This document shows positions 44,646-52,797 of a stretch of 64,000 nt of DNA, piece by piece. Made by a program: the position numbers and the translations under genes. The notes under the pieces were generated by a model. The model had not been told where the DNA came from and made no database searches. It saw only the letters and a program-made list of their open reading frames with translations. Each line of letters opens with the position of its first letter. Within the stretch, counting starts at the first letter, position 1. This stretch comes from PGYR01 sp034670025 (GTDB lineage: Bacteria > Bacteroidota > Ignavibacteria > Kapaibacteriales > UBA2268): contig JAXMOE010000001.1 of the NCBI GenBank assembly GCA_034670025.1, forward strand, positions 124,001-188,000, read 5' to 3'.

Positions 44646-45950
44646 ATGAGTAATGCAAAACATAAAGTAGCGATAGTCGGTTGTGGCGTTTCTGGAATGG
44701 CATCTGCCCTGGAATTTGACCACAATTATGATGTGACAATATATGAAGCGACTGACAGAGTAGGGGGCAGAGCTACAACTGTATATGATAAAAAGTTGGG
44801 CGAGACATTGGACAATGGTCAGCATATCTGTATTGGTGCTTATGTTCAATTTTTTAAGCTGTTAAAAAAGATTGATTCAGATGACAAATTTGTAGTAAAG
44901 AATAAGTATGACATTCCTTATTTCTATAATGGGAAGCTACATAGTTTGAAATCAAAGATTCTTACTGGAAAGTTTGGGCTGTTGGAAGCTATAATATCTG
45001 ATGATAACCTGAGCTTTAGTGAGAAGAAAAATGCTATCGGTTTTGCTCTGAAATTGCAGATGAACTCTATCTCATTGGAGCAGTTTAAGGATTGCAAGGA
45101 GCTACTCATAGCACAAAAGCAATCGCAGAAGATAATTGATATTCTTTGGTCACCACTCATAGTTTCAACTATGAATACTCCAGTGTGGCAAGCTGACCCA
45201 AGGGTATTTGTGAACATTATGTTGGATGGGTTCTTGAGTAAATCCGAAAATGCTGCTTTTTACTTGCCTACAACTCACTTTGGCGATCTGTTTTCTAATT
45301 TCGAAAATGTGTTTACCTCAGTCGATGGCTGTAAAAGAGAGCTAAAGTTTAGCACACCTGTTAAGAAGATTGAAAGAATAGACAAACAGTTTGAAATCAA
45401 TAGTGAGCAATATGATAGTGTTATTATCACTACACCAAGCTTTATAACTAAGAGATTACTGGAAGGCACGAGCTATGAAGTTGATGTACCGAAATATTCG
45501 CCTATTGTGTCTATCTATTTTTGGTTAGACCTAAAGCTATTTGATACAGAAATGATGTCTTTGCCACAAACTAAGTTCGATTGGCTATTCAACAGAAGTA
45601 AGCTGATGGGGTTGAGTGAGGATGATTATTCATATCAGATTACTACCAGCGCCGCCGATGATATTGTCAAATTGAAAGACAGTGAGATAATCGGTATTGT
45701 GAGTCGTGAGCTATCTAAGGTCTTTGATACAGATATTAGAATAGAAAAATACAAAATAGTTCGTGAGATGATGGCAACATTCCTCTCTGATAGAGAAAAC
45801 TGCGATGCAAGACCAAATATAAAAACGCACATTCCAGGGCTTTATATAGCTGGGGATTATCCACAAAATAATTACCCTTCCACCCTCGAAGGTGCCGCAA
45901 TAAATGGCGTTAAGGCAGCTCGCTATATTCTACAACATAATCAAGTATAG
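44646..45950 (+). CDS. FAD-dependent oxidoreductase, hydroxysqualene dehydroxylase (HpnE)-like
   Basis: 434 residues of the flavin amine-oxidase/phytoene-desaturase superfamily. The FAD-binding start reads KVAIVGCGVSGMASALEFDH and EATDRVGGRATT. HpnE-like marks follow: LDNGQHICIGAYVQFFKLLK, ILWSPLIVSTMNTPVWQADP and, at the end, LYIAGDYPQNNYPSTLEGAA. HpnE removes the hydroxyl of hydroxysqualene to give squalene; the partners HpnC and HpnD are not in the window, so a carotenoid or other isoprenoid substrate cannot be excluded. Its last 41 bases overlap the 3' end of the convergent coaB gene. Confidence 0.82.
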   Translation: MSNAKHKVAIVGCGVSGMASALEFDHNYDVTIYEATDRVGGRATTVYDKKLGETLDNGQHICIGAYVQFFKLLKKIDSDDKFVVKNKYDIPYFYNGKLHSLKSKILTGKFGLLEAIISDDNLSFSEKKNAIGFALKLQMNSISLEQFKDCKELLIAQKQSQKIIDILWSPLIVSTMNTPVWQADPRVFVNIMLDGFLSKSENAAFYLPTTHFGDLFSNFENVFTSVDGCKRELKFSTPVKKIERIDKQFEINSEQYDSVIITTPSFITKRLLEGTSYEVDVPKYSPIVSIYFWLDLKLFDTEMMSLPQTKFDWLFNRSKLMGLSEDDYSYQITTSAADDIVKLKDSEIIGIVSRELSKVFDTDIRIEKYKIVREMMATFLSDRENCDARPNIKTHIPGLYIAGDYPQNNYPSTLEGAAINGVKAARYILQHNQV

Positions 45951-46569
45951 TATTTGCTATTTCCTTTTTGCTTGCTGTTGCAACAGGTTTATTGTTCCCT
46001 TTGTCATCTATAATCGTGATTGTGTTCACATCCTTGTTGAACCCACTGTTTGGTGTGTTTGCCCTGTTTGCTATGATAATATTGCAGTTCTTATTGTTGA
46101 GCTTTCCTGTGGCATATTCTATTAGATTTGTACTTTCTAAAGCAAATCCGACTAAGATTTGGCTATCAGACTTCACTCGTCCCATTTCTTTTAGTATGTC
46201 TTTTGTTTTCACTAAATCAATAGTCATTCTGTCGCTATTCTTTTTTAACTTACCGTCATATTTTATCGCTGGGGTGTAGTCGGCAACAGCCGCAGCCATT
46301 ACTATTATTTCAAAATCTGAGCTAATGCTTGTCATTGCTTCATACATTTGTTGGGCAGATTCTATGTCGATTCTTTTAATATTATCATTGCATTCTAGGG
46401 CTGTGGGGCCGCTAACAAGTGTTACTTCGGCACCATTTGCTCTGGCTGCCTCGGCCAAGGCGAATCCCATTTTCCCAGATGAGAAATTACCAATAAATCT
46501 AACATCGTCTATTCGTTCGTAAGTAGGGCCAGCACTGACTAATACTTTTTTTCCTTTTAGATTTTTCAT
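45910..46569 (-). CDS. coaB: Phosphopantothenate-cysteine ligase (CoaB, stand-alone)
   Basis: 219 residues matching the C-terminal half of bacterial CoaBC: KKVLVSAGPTYERIDDVRFI, GNFSSGKMGFALAEAARANG, AEVTLVSGPT, VMAAAVADYTPA, LVGFALEST and IIANRANTPNSGF. CoaB joins cysteine to 4'-phosphopantothenate in CoA synthesis. In most bacteria it is fused behind CoaC; here the two are separate reading frames overlapping by ATGA, with CoaC upstream. Both halves look complete. It converges on the hpnE-like gene with a 41-base overlap. Confidence 0.94.
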   Translation of the reverse strand: MKNLKGKKVLVSAGPTYERIDDVRFIGNFSSGKMGFALAEAARANGAEVTLVSGPTALECNDNIKRIDIESAQQMYEAMTSISSDFEIIVMAAAVADYTPAIKYDGKLKKNSDRMTIDLVKTKDILKEMGRVKSDSQILVGFALESTNLIEYATGKLNNKNCNIIIANRANTPNSGFNKDVNTITIIDDKGNNKPVATASKKEIANTILDYVVEYSELP

Positions 46570-47114
46570 TTCAGATTTGCTTCGATTTTTTCTAACAAAT
46601 CAACTGTTTCTGGTAATCTACCTTTGCCTACTATACCACTTGCTAACTCACCAAAACCTGGTTCTAACAATGTGTAACCGTCATCAGATAGTTGAGATAT
46701 ATTTCTTTGTATTGCTTTGTTTTCCCACATATCACTATCCATTGCTGGGGCGATTAGCTTAGGTACTCCCTCGGGAATTGCTGTTGCTAATGTTGTAAGT
46801 GCATTGTCGCACAAACCATTAGCAATCTTAGCTAAGGTGTTTGCCGAGCAAGGAGCAATAATAAACAAATCGCATTTCTGTGCAATATCAATATGCCAAG
46901 AGCCGCTGTCCTGATTGCTATCGTCAAACATATCGTCTATTGTTCTATTTCTCGACAAGTTATCCAGAACTAATTTGCTAACAAATCGCTTTCCGTTATT
47001 AGTAATGACTGATTGGACGTTTCCGCCCTTTTTCACTATCTCTCTTATCAGAAATGGCGTTTTGTACGCAGATATGCTTCCTGTGATTCCTAATATTATA
47101 TTTTTGTTCTTCAT
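46566..47114 (-). CDS. coaC: Phosphopantothenoylcysteine decarboxylase (CoaC, stand-alone flavoprotein)
   Basis: 182 residues matching the N-terminal half of CoaBC: NIILGITGSISAYKTPFLIR, the catalytic His in SWHIDIAQKCDLFIIAPCSA, NTLAKIANGLCDNALTT, and IAPAMDSDMWENKAIQRNI (PAMN-type loop with Asp in place of Asn: PAMDSDMW). It decarboxylates phosphopantothenoylcysteine using FMN. It ends in GKGRLPETVDLL, the point where fused proteins continue into CoaB. The change from PAMN to PAMD is worth noting because that Asn is important in characterised enzymes. Confidence 0.93.
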   Translation of the reverse strand: MKNKNIILGITGSISAYKTPFLIREIVKKGGNVQSVITNNGKRFVSKLVLDNLSRNRTIDDMFDDSNQDSGSWHIDIAQKCDLFIIAPCSANTLAKIANGLCDNALTTLATAIPEGVPKLIAPAMDSDMWENKAIQRNISQLSDDGYTLLEPGFGELASGIVGKGRLPETVDLLEKIEANLK

Positions 47115-47186
47115 ATTGTATTAATTGCAATGTTGACATTCTTATTTCGTAAATTAAATTTTATTTTGGTAATAAAGCAAATAAAC

Positions 47187-48515
47187 ATGGTTACAGTAGC
47201 AATAGTCGGAAGACCAAACGTAGGAAAATCTACCCTTTTTAACAGATTAGTAGGGGAGAGAAATGCAATAATAGAAGATGAGCCTGGAGTTACCAGAGAC
47301 AGAATCTATGGCGTTTCTGATTGGAACGGAAAGTATTTTCATGTGATTGATACTGGTGGATTTATTCCTGGTAGCGAGGACACTATGGAGAAAGCAATCC
47401 GCATGCAAACAATGATAGCTATGGAAGAAGCTGACTCTATTATTTTTATGGTTGACGGTAAAGAAGGTATTACCCGCTTCGACAGAGATATTGCAGTATT
47501 GCTTAGAAATACTGACAAGCCCGTAACTTTGGTTGTAAACAAGTGTGATAATCACGTTATGGATCATAATTCTTATGAGTTTTATGAATTGGGTATTGGA
47601 GAACCTTACGCTATTTCTGCTAACAACGGTAGAAGTACTGGTGATTTTATGGATCACTTGGTCGATACTTTCCCAAGCATAGAATACGAAGAAGACGATG
47701 GCAGATTGAAAATTGCATTAGTCGGAAGACCGAATGCAGGTAAATCAAGCTTAGCCAATGCGTTGTTGGGTGAAGAAAGAAACATTGTAACTGATATTCC
47801 AGGCACAACTCGTGATTCTATTGATTCGACTATCAAGTATCATGGCGAAGAAATTGTACTAATCGACACTGCTGGACTTAGAAGAAAGTCGAAAGTAGAT
47901 GAAAATATAGAGCGATGGAGTATGGTGAGAACTCACAGAGCTATTGACAGATGTGATATTGGTGTAGTTTTGCTCGATGCTGAAAGGGGATTTGAAGACC
48001 AAGATAAGAAGATTATAACATTGTTAAGTGAAGCCCGAAAAGGTATAATATTAGCAATGAACAAGTGGGACGTTGTTGATAATGAAGCATCTGACACTGC
48101 TCACCAAATGAAAAAAGCAATATTAGAATCAGTTAAGACTTATGATTACTTACCAGTTATATTTATCTCTGCATTAGAAAATACAAGAATTAACAAAGTC
48201 TTAGATTTAGCTAAAGATATACACGCAAGAAGGAAGAAGAGAATATCGACTTCTAAATTAAATAAAACGTTGATTGAAGTATTCGAGAAAACTCCTCCAC
48301 CGGCTGTTAGAGGGTATGACTTGCGTATTAACTATGTGACTCAAGTTGGTACTGAGCCGCCATTGTTTACATTCTTCTTGAACCAACCGCAATCGTTACC
48401 CGAAAGCTATAAGAGATTTATAGAAAGACAAATGAGAGCAAATTTCGATTTGGAAGGAACTCCTATTAGTTTCCTATTCAGAAAGAAGAATAAGAGCTGG
48501 GAAGAAAGACATTAG
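47187..48515 (+). CDS. der: Ribosome-assembly GTPase Der (EngA)
   Basis: 442 residues from the ATG at 47187; an in-frame ATG at 47130 would add 19 residues that do not belong to the family, whereas MVTVAIVGRPNVGKST is the normal Der start. Two G domains: first with GRPNVGKSTLFNRL, DTGGF and NKCD; second with GRPNAGKSSLANALLGEERN, DTAGLRRKSKV and NKWD. The KH-like C-terminal domain ends with GTPISFLFRKKNKSW. It is needed for 50S subunit maturation. A 7-base palindrome (48514-48529) spans its stop and that of the convergent permease gene. Confidence 0.97.
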   Translation: MVTVAIVGRPNVGKSTLFNRLVGERNAIIEDEPGVTRDRIYGVSDWNGKYFHVIDTGGFIPGSEDTMEKAIRMQTMIAMEEADSIIFMVDGKEGITRFDRDIAVLLRNTDKPVTLVVNKCDNHVMDHNSYEFYELGIGEPYAISANNGRSTGDFMDHLVDTFPSIEYEEDDGRLKIALVGRPNAGKSSLANALLGEERNIVTDIPGTTRDSIDSTIKYHGEEIVLIDTAGLRRKSKVDENIERWSMVRTHRAIDRCDIGVVLLDAERGFEDQDKKIITLLSEARKGIILAMNKWDVVDNEASDTAHQMKKAILESVKTYDYLPVIFISALENTRINKVLDLAKDIHARRKKRISTSKLNKTLIEVFEKTPPPAVRGYDLRINYVTQVGTEPPLFTFFLNQPQSLPESYKRFIERQMRANFDLEGTPISFLFRKKNKSWEERH

Positions 48516-48522
48516 ATTAACT

Positions 48523-49707
48523 TTAATCTTCTCTTATGCCATCTAATATTGACATTTTATTTATTCTTTTTGTCGGCAAATATGTCGCCATTAGTGATAA
48601 TAGAATAGAAGAAGCAATTACTATAGCATATACTCCATACTCGTAGCTTACAGGAAAAGCAGATTGTATTGTTATTCCTTGCCCGAATTGAAAAAGCCCA
48701 TAATTGCTTTGTAAGATAACTAATGTAATTCCAATAATAGCACCGGCTACGGTTCCAACTACTCCAATTATCACACCTTCATTTCTGAATATATTTCTGA
48801 CTCTTTTCTTAGATAAGCCCAATGTTCTTAAGATGGCAATGTCCTTTCTTTTCTGAATTACAGTCATTGATAAGGAAGCAAGTATGTTGAATGCCGATAT
48901 TATTATTATGAGAAATAGAATTAGTATTGTCATCAATTTTTCGAACTGCATTATTTTGAAAAAATCTGCATTCAAATCCTTCCAGGTAATAATTGATAAT
49001 GATGGAAACTGAGTGCTCAATTTCTGGAAAAACTCATCTGTATATTCATAATCTGTTAGGTGAATATCCAAATTTTCTTTGTTGGGGTTTTCATCAACTA
49101 TATAAATCTGTTTATCATCATAATCTTTTACATTGCTAAAAAACACACCGCTAATTAGCATATTAGTCCCATTGAGTGAGCGGAACATACGGACAGATTT
49201 TTCTAATTCTTCTGGAGTGAGTAGTTCAATTTGGTCACCACGAGTAGCACCTAAGCTTTCAGCTAACTTTACACCAAGTATTAAACTGTTAGAATTGTTT
49301 TGTAATTCACCATATAGTAATGATTTGTCTAATGACTGTGTGTACGTTTCACTCATTGGAGAAATGTATAATAGCCGAGCAACTTGTATATTATTTCCAA
49401 ATCGAAGAGCAGATTTCTGTTCTGTACTAAGAGCAAAATCTTTAACATTCTCAGCATTTCTGACAAAGTTAATCAACTGATTATCTATTTCAGCATCATT
49501 GCTCAAACTCACTCTTAAGTGCGGATCGAAGCCGAGTATTTGATTGTAATTCATCACCTGAAAGCCACTAAGTATAGACACCACAAATATAATAGCAGCT
49601 ACTCCAATAGCAATGCCCAAAGTAGCAAGTAAATTTATTATTTTTACAAAACTAATATCTTTGCTACTAAGTATATACTTTATCGCTATGTTGTTTTCTA
49701 ATATCAA
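48523..49707 (-). CDS. ABC transporter permease, LolC/LolE type
   Basis: 394 residues with one N-terminal helix (IINLLATLGIAIGVAAIIFV), a periplasmic domain of about 210 residues, and three C-terminal helices (about 265-290, 315-340, 360-385). The coupling loop IQKRKDIAILRTLGLSKKRV is diagnostic for LolC/E-type lipoprotein-release permeases. It overlaps ispE by 4 bases. A related permease lies at 34245-35441; no LolD ATPase is in the window. Confidence 0.9.
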   Translation of the reverse strand: MILENNIAIKYILSSKDISFVKIINLLATLGIAIGVAAIIFVVSILSGFQVMNYNQILGFDPHLRVSLSNDAEIDNQLINFVRNAENVKDFALSTEQKSALRFGNNIQVARLLYISPMSETYTQSLDKSLLYGELQNNSNSLILGVKLAESLGATRGDQIELLTPEELEKSVRMFRSLNGTNMLISGVFFSNVKDYDDKQIYIVDENPNKENLDIHLTDYEYTDEFFQKLSTQFPSLSIITWKDLNADFFKIMQFEKLMTILILFLIIIISAFNILASLSMTVIQKRKDIAILRTLGLSKKRVRNIFRNEGVIIGVVGTVAGAIIGITLVILQSNYGLFQFGQGITIQSAFPVSYEYGVYAIVIASSILLSLMATYLPTKRINKMSILDGIRED

Positions 49708-50543
49708 CTTGCAATGAATACCTGATAGTTGGGGAATAGCTTTTCTAAGTCAGATTTGTTAATATTATTCTCGAAGAAAGCAAAAACTGAAGAACCACTA
49801 CCTGACATTTGAGCAAAGATTGCACCGTTAGAATATAAATCCGTTTTGATTTTATTTATCTCCGGATGCATCTCAAATATTGGTTTTTCAAATTCATTTT
49901 TAATCATACTTCTGAAAAGTGAAGGGTTTTCTTTTGCTTTATTAAGAATAGATACAAAGTCAGTCATTTTCTTCGGAGTAGAATCTCTATCCAATTTCCC
50001 ATAAGCTGTTGGAGTAGAAACATGAATACCAGGGAATACAACTGCAATTTTGAATGGAACTTTATAATCAAAGTAAGTTAGAGTTTCGCCTCTACTTCTA
50101 CCTAACGCTGCTCCACCTTGCAAGAAAAACGGAACATCGGAGCCAACAGCTTGTGCTAATATTAATTTTTCATTGTACGACAGCCCTAATTCATAAATTT
50201 GGTCAACTGCGTTTATTGTAGCAGCTGCATCGCTACTTCCACCACCAAGTCCAGCACCCATCGGTATATTTTTCTTTAGCTCTATATTTAATCCAAACTT
50301 TTTGTTCTTCTTTCTTTCTATTTTCTTTATTGCTTTTGCAATCAAATTGTCACTGCTATTCAGCTCTTCAATATTGGATGAGATATTAATTTCCTTATTA
50401 TCTGTTTTCTCAAAAATTAATTCATCATATAAGTCATTTAGAGTATAGAAAATAGTATTTAAGTTGTGAAAATTATCACCTCTTTTGTTTAATACTTCCA
50501 AACCAATGTTTATTTTTGCGTTCGCATTTTTTTTAACTTTCAT
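49704..50543 (-). CDS. ispE: 4-diphosphocytidyl-2-C-methyl-D-erythritol kinase
   Basis: A GHMP kinase of the MEP isoprenoid pathway, 279 residues. Signatures: NANAKINIGLEVLNKRGD, the ATP loop PMGAGLGGGSSDAAATINAV, SDVPFFLQGGAALGRSRGE and the late MSGSGSSVFAFF. It shows that isoprenoids are made by the MEP route, which fits the hpnE-like gene and the polyprenol-linked sugar genes nearby. It overlaps the downstream permease gene by 4 bases. Confidence 0.96.
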   Translation of the reverse strand: MKVKKNANAKINIGLEVLNKRGDNFHNLNTIFYTLNDLYDELIFEKTDNKEINISSNIEELNSSDNLIAKAIKKIERKKNKKFGLNIELKKNIPMGAGLGGGSSDAAATINAVDQIYELGLSYNEKLILAQAVGSDVPFFLQGGAALGRSRGETLTYFDYKVPFKIAVVFPGIHVSTPTAYGKLDRDSTPKKMTDFVSILNKAKENPSLFRSMIKNEFEKPIFEMHPEINKIKTDLYSNGAIFAQMSGSGSSVFAFFENNINKSDLEKLFPNYQVFIAS

Positions 50544-50550
50544 TTTTATC

Positions 50551-50558
50551 TATTTTTG
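50551..50558 (+). promoter_or_regulatory. Candidate TAnnTTTG element directly before the kinase-like gene
   Basis: TATTTTTG lies 6 bases before the ATG at 50565, inside a 21-base divergent gap. If used, transcription would begin at or within a few bases of the start codon, giving a leaderless or nearly leaderless mRNA. The match may be chance in such A+T-rich DNA. Confidence 0.3.
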
Positions 50559-50564
50559 TTTCGT

Positions 50565-51227
50565 ATGTCAGATAAAAGCAATATAACTTATAAGCAGGAA
50601 TTATTAAGAAAGAGCATTCATTTAATGTCTCTATCGATTCCTATTAGCTATATTTTCTTAACAAAAGAAACTATGTTATATATATTTATCCCATTCGCAA
50701 TAGCAATTACTCTGTTTGATATACTTTCACAAAGAGTGAAATTTTTCACAAAGCTACTACTTACATTTTTTGGTAAAATGCTCAGACCACACGAGCTGCG
50801 TGGTGAAGGAAGGTTCAATGGAGCTACTTGGGTCATCATCTCTGCTGCAATATGTGTAGCTATTTTCCCAAAAGTAATAATGATAACTGGATTTACCATT
50901 CTAATAATTTCTGATATTTTTGCTGCACTCATTGGTCGAAAATATGGCAAACGCCCACTTTTTGATAAATCTTGGGAAGGGACTACTTCATTCATTATAT
51001 CAGCAATGTTAATTGTATTTCTATATTTTACCGTATTCTCGTTGCCCAATAGCTATTTGATAGCAGGAGTAGTCGCTGCAATAGTAGGTGGATTCGTGGA
51101 AGCGGTATCGAATGTGGTAAAAGTTGACGACAATTTCTCTATCCCAATATCAGTGGGAGTTGTTATGTTAATCTTCGAATATTTCTACTCTCAAATTGGT
51201 CAATCATTCCTGTATCTGATTAATTAG
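50565..51227 (+). CDS. Polyprenol/phytol/diacylglycerol kinase-like membrane protein (SEC59/VTE5 type)
   Basis: 220 residues from the ATG at 50565. Six or more hydrophobic segments. Conserved blocks of the CTP-dependent dolichol/phytol kinase family are seen: LRKSIHLMSLSIPISY near the N-terminus, GRFNGATWVIISAAI, DIFAALIGRKYGKRPLFDKS followed by WEGTTSFI, and GGFVEAVSNVVKVDDNFSIP. The family phosphorylates lipid alcohols. Located beside ispE, it could recycle an isoprenoid alcohol. Substrate not determinable from sequence. Confidence 0.85.
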   Translation: MSDKSNITYKQELLRKSIHLMSLSIPISYIFLTKETMLYIFIPFAIAITLFDILSQRVKFFTKLLLTFFGKMLRPHELRGEGRFNGATWVIISAAICVAIFPKVIMITGFTILIISDIFAALIGRKYGKRPLFDKSWEGTTSFIISAMLIVFLYFTVFSLPNSYLIAGVVAAIVGGFVEAVSNVVKVDDNFSIPISVGVVMLIFEYFYSQIGQSFLYLIN

Positions 51228-51268
51228 TATTATCTATCCAAAAAATTCAAATTGACTATCATATTGTT

Positions 51269-51276
51269 TAACTTTG
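51269..51276 (+). promoter_or_regulatory. Candidate TAnnTTTG promoter for the ltaE-polysaccharide run
   Basis: TAACTTTG lies 38 bases upstream of the ATG at 51315, in an 87-base gap. A TTG at 51252-51254 is closer than the usual -33 distance. This is the only gap longer than 20 bases before the long plus-strand run to the window end. Confidence 0.42.
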
Positions 51277-51314
51277 TAGTTAGGAATTATGAATTAAACG
51301 CAACTACGTAAATA

Positions 51315-52349
51315 ATGATAGATTTAAGAAGTGATACAGTAACAAGACCAACAGACGAAATGCGCCACGTTATGGCAAACGCTCAAGTTGGAGACGATGT
51401 TTATAAGGAAGATCCTACTGTAAAGGATTTAGAGCGAACTGTTTCTAACCTTTTGGGTAAGGAAGCTGGATTGTTTGTGCCTTCTGGTGTTATGGCTAAC
51501 CAAATTGCTATAAAACTGCACACCAAGCCAGGCCACGAAGTATTGATGGATGACGAAGCACACATATTTCATTATGAAACTGGTGCACCAAGCGTAATAT
51601 CAGGAGTAATGTGTCGATTGATTCCTTCAGATTATGGCAGCCCAGCAATAGAAGACATAGAAGCCGCAATAAGACCTAATATTTATTATAACTCGCGTAC
51701 TTCCCTTATCACTTTAGAAAATTCTCACAACAGACACGGTGGTACATTACTTGATGTAGATTACACTATGCAAGTAAAAGAAGTAGCCGATGCAAATGAG
51801 ATGAAAATGCACTTAGATGGTGCAAGATTGTGGAATGCTCATGCTGAAACTGGTATTTCTTTAGAACAATATGCCGAGCCATTCGATACTGTTTCGGTTT
51901 GTTTATCCAAAGGATTGGGTGCACCAGTTGGTTCTGTATTAGTTGGTACTTGGGAACATATCAATAGATCAAGAAAGTTTAGAAAAATGCTCGGTGGGGG
52001 AATGAGACAAGCAGGAATAATAGCTGCTGGTGGACTTCACGCTGTTAAGCATCACATCAAGCACCTAAAAAGTGACCACGTAAGAGCAAAATTCTTCGCT
52101 ACAAAAATCATAGAATCACCATTGATTGCTGTTGATTTGACTAGAGTGCAAACTAATATTGTGAATTTCAAATTAGCACCAAAAGTGAAAGCTGCTGACT
52201 TTGTTGAAAAAGCAAAAGAAAAGGGCTTGTTGTGTGGTGAGATTGGTAATAATTCTATCAGAGTTGTATTCCACTTCCAAGTAAATGATAAAGAAACTAA
52301 AGAAGCTATTGAAATAGTTAACGATACGGCTTTACTTTTAGCTCAATAG
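51315..52349 (+). CDS. ltaE: Low-specificity L-threonine aldolase
   Basis: A PLP enzyme cleaving L-threonine or allo-threonine to glycine and acetaldehyde; 344 residues. It starts MIDLRSDTVTRPTDEMRHVM and has VGDDVYKEDPTVKDLE, SGVMANQIAIKLH, ENSHNRHGGT, MHLDGARLWNA and VSVCLSKGLGAPVGS with the PLP lysine, then GGGMRQAGIIAAGGLHA. All are typical. Four bases separate it from the thioesterase gene. Confidence 0.96.
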   Translation: MIDLRSDTVTRPTDEMRHVMANAQVGDDVYKEDPTVKDLERTVSNLLGKEAGLFVPSGVMANQIAIKLHTKPGHEVLMDDEAHIFHYETGAPSVISGVMCRLIPSDYGSPAIEDIEAAIRPNIYYNSRTSLITLENSHNRHGGTLLDVDYTMQVKEVADANEMKMHLDGARLWNAHAETGISLEQYAEPFDTVSVCLSKGLGAPVGSVLVGTWEHINRSRKFRKMLGGGMRQAGIIAAGGLHAVKHHIKHLKSDHVRAKFFATKIIESPLIAVDLTRVQTNIVNFKLAPKVKAADFVEKAKEKGLLCGEIGNNSIRVVFHFQVNDKETKEAIEIVNDTALLLAQ

Positions 52350-52353
52350 AACT

Positions 52354-52797
52354 ATGAAACAAAAGTACGACAGAAATAGCTTTAGACACGAATACATTGG
52401 TGATGTTAAGTTCAGTGAAGTTGACTCGTTCAATGTAGTGCATAATTTAGCTTATCTTTACTGGTTAGAATGGGCAAGAACTCAGTATTTATTTGATATT
52501 GGTATGCCGAAAGACGATAGTATTTTCTCTAAGCAAATGCCAATTCTGACTGTCAGAAATGAAGTTGATTATTATAATTCACTTCACTTTACTGATAAGT
52601 ATATAATATTGACTAAAGTTGATAACATTGGGGATAGTTCAATCTCATTCATTAATCAAGTATATAATGAAAAAGACGTTTTAGCACTTGAAGCAAAGAC
52701 AATATTGGTATATGTAGATTTGGCTACTGAATCGCCAATTACAATACCAGAACACATTAGAAATAAAATAAAAGAATACGAAATAGATGGAATCTAA
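52354..52797 (+). CDS. Hotdog-fold acyl-CoA thioesterase
   Basis: 147 residues of the 4-hydroxybenzoyl-CoA thioesterase/YbgC type. The opening strand and helix read DVKFSEVDSFNVVHNLAYLY and WLEWART, comparable to YxDTDxxGVVYHxxYLxWFE in the family, with Asp in the catalytic position but Asn instead of the usual His/Tyr-adjacent Gly. The rest (RNEVDYYNSLHFTDKYII) fits the hotdog fold. Substrate unknown. Its 3' end overlaps the nagZ-like gene by 11 bases. Confidence 0.88.
   Translation: MKQKYDRNSFRHEYIGDVKFSEVDSFNVVHNLAYLYWLEWARTQYLFDIGMPKDDSIFSKQMPILTVRNEVDYYNSLHFTDKYIILTKVDNIGDSSISFINQVYNEKDVLALEAKTILVYVDLATESPITIPEHIRNKIKEYEIDGI

Noticed and set aside
44481..44849. Open frame of 122 codons on the minus strand over the tRNA-Leu region
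   Set aside because: It runs through the tRNA gene and the antisense of the hpnE-like gene; no family resemblance.
47130..47186. N-terminal extension of Der from the ATG at 47130
   Set aside because: The 19 added residues are not part of the Der family, whose proteins begin at the MVTVAIVGRPN position.
48514..48529. AGATTAA-CT-TTAATCT palindrome between der and the LolC/E-type gene as a two-way terminator
   Set aside because: The stem is only 7 bases, almost all A+T, with a 2-base loop too tight for a stable hairpin and no T run; probably chance overlap of stop codons.
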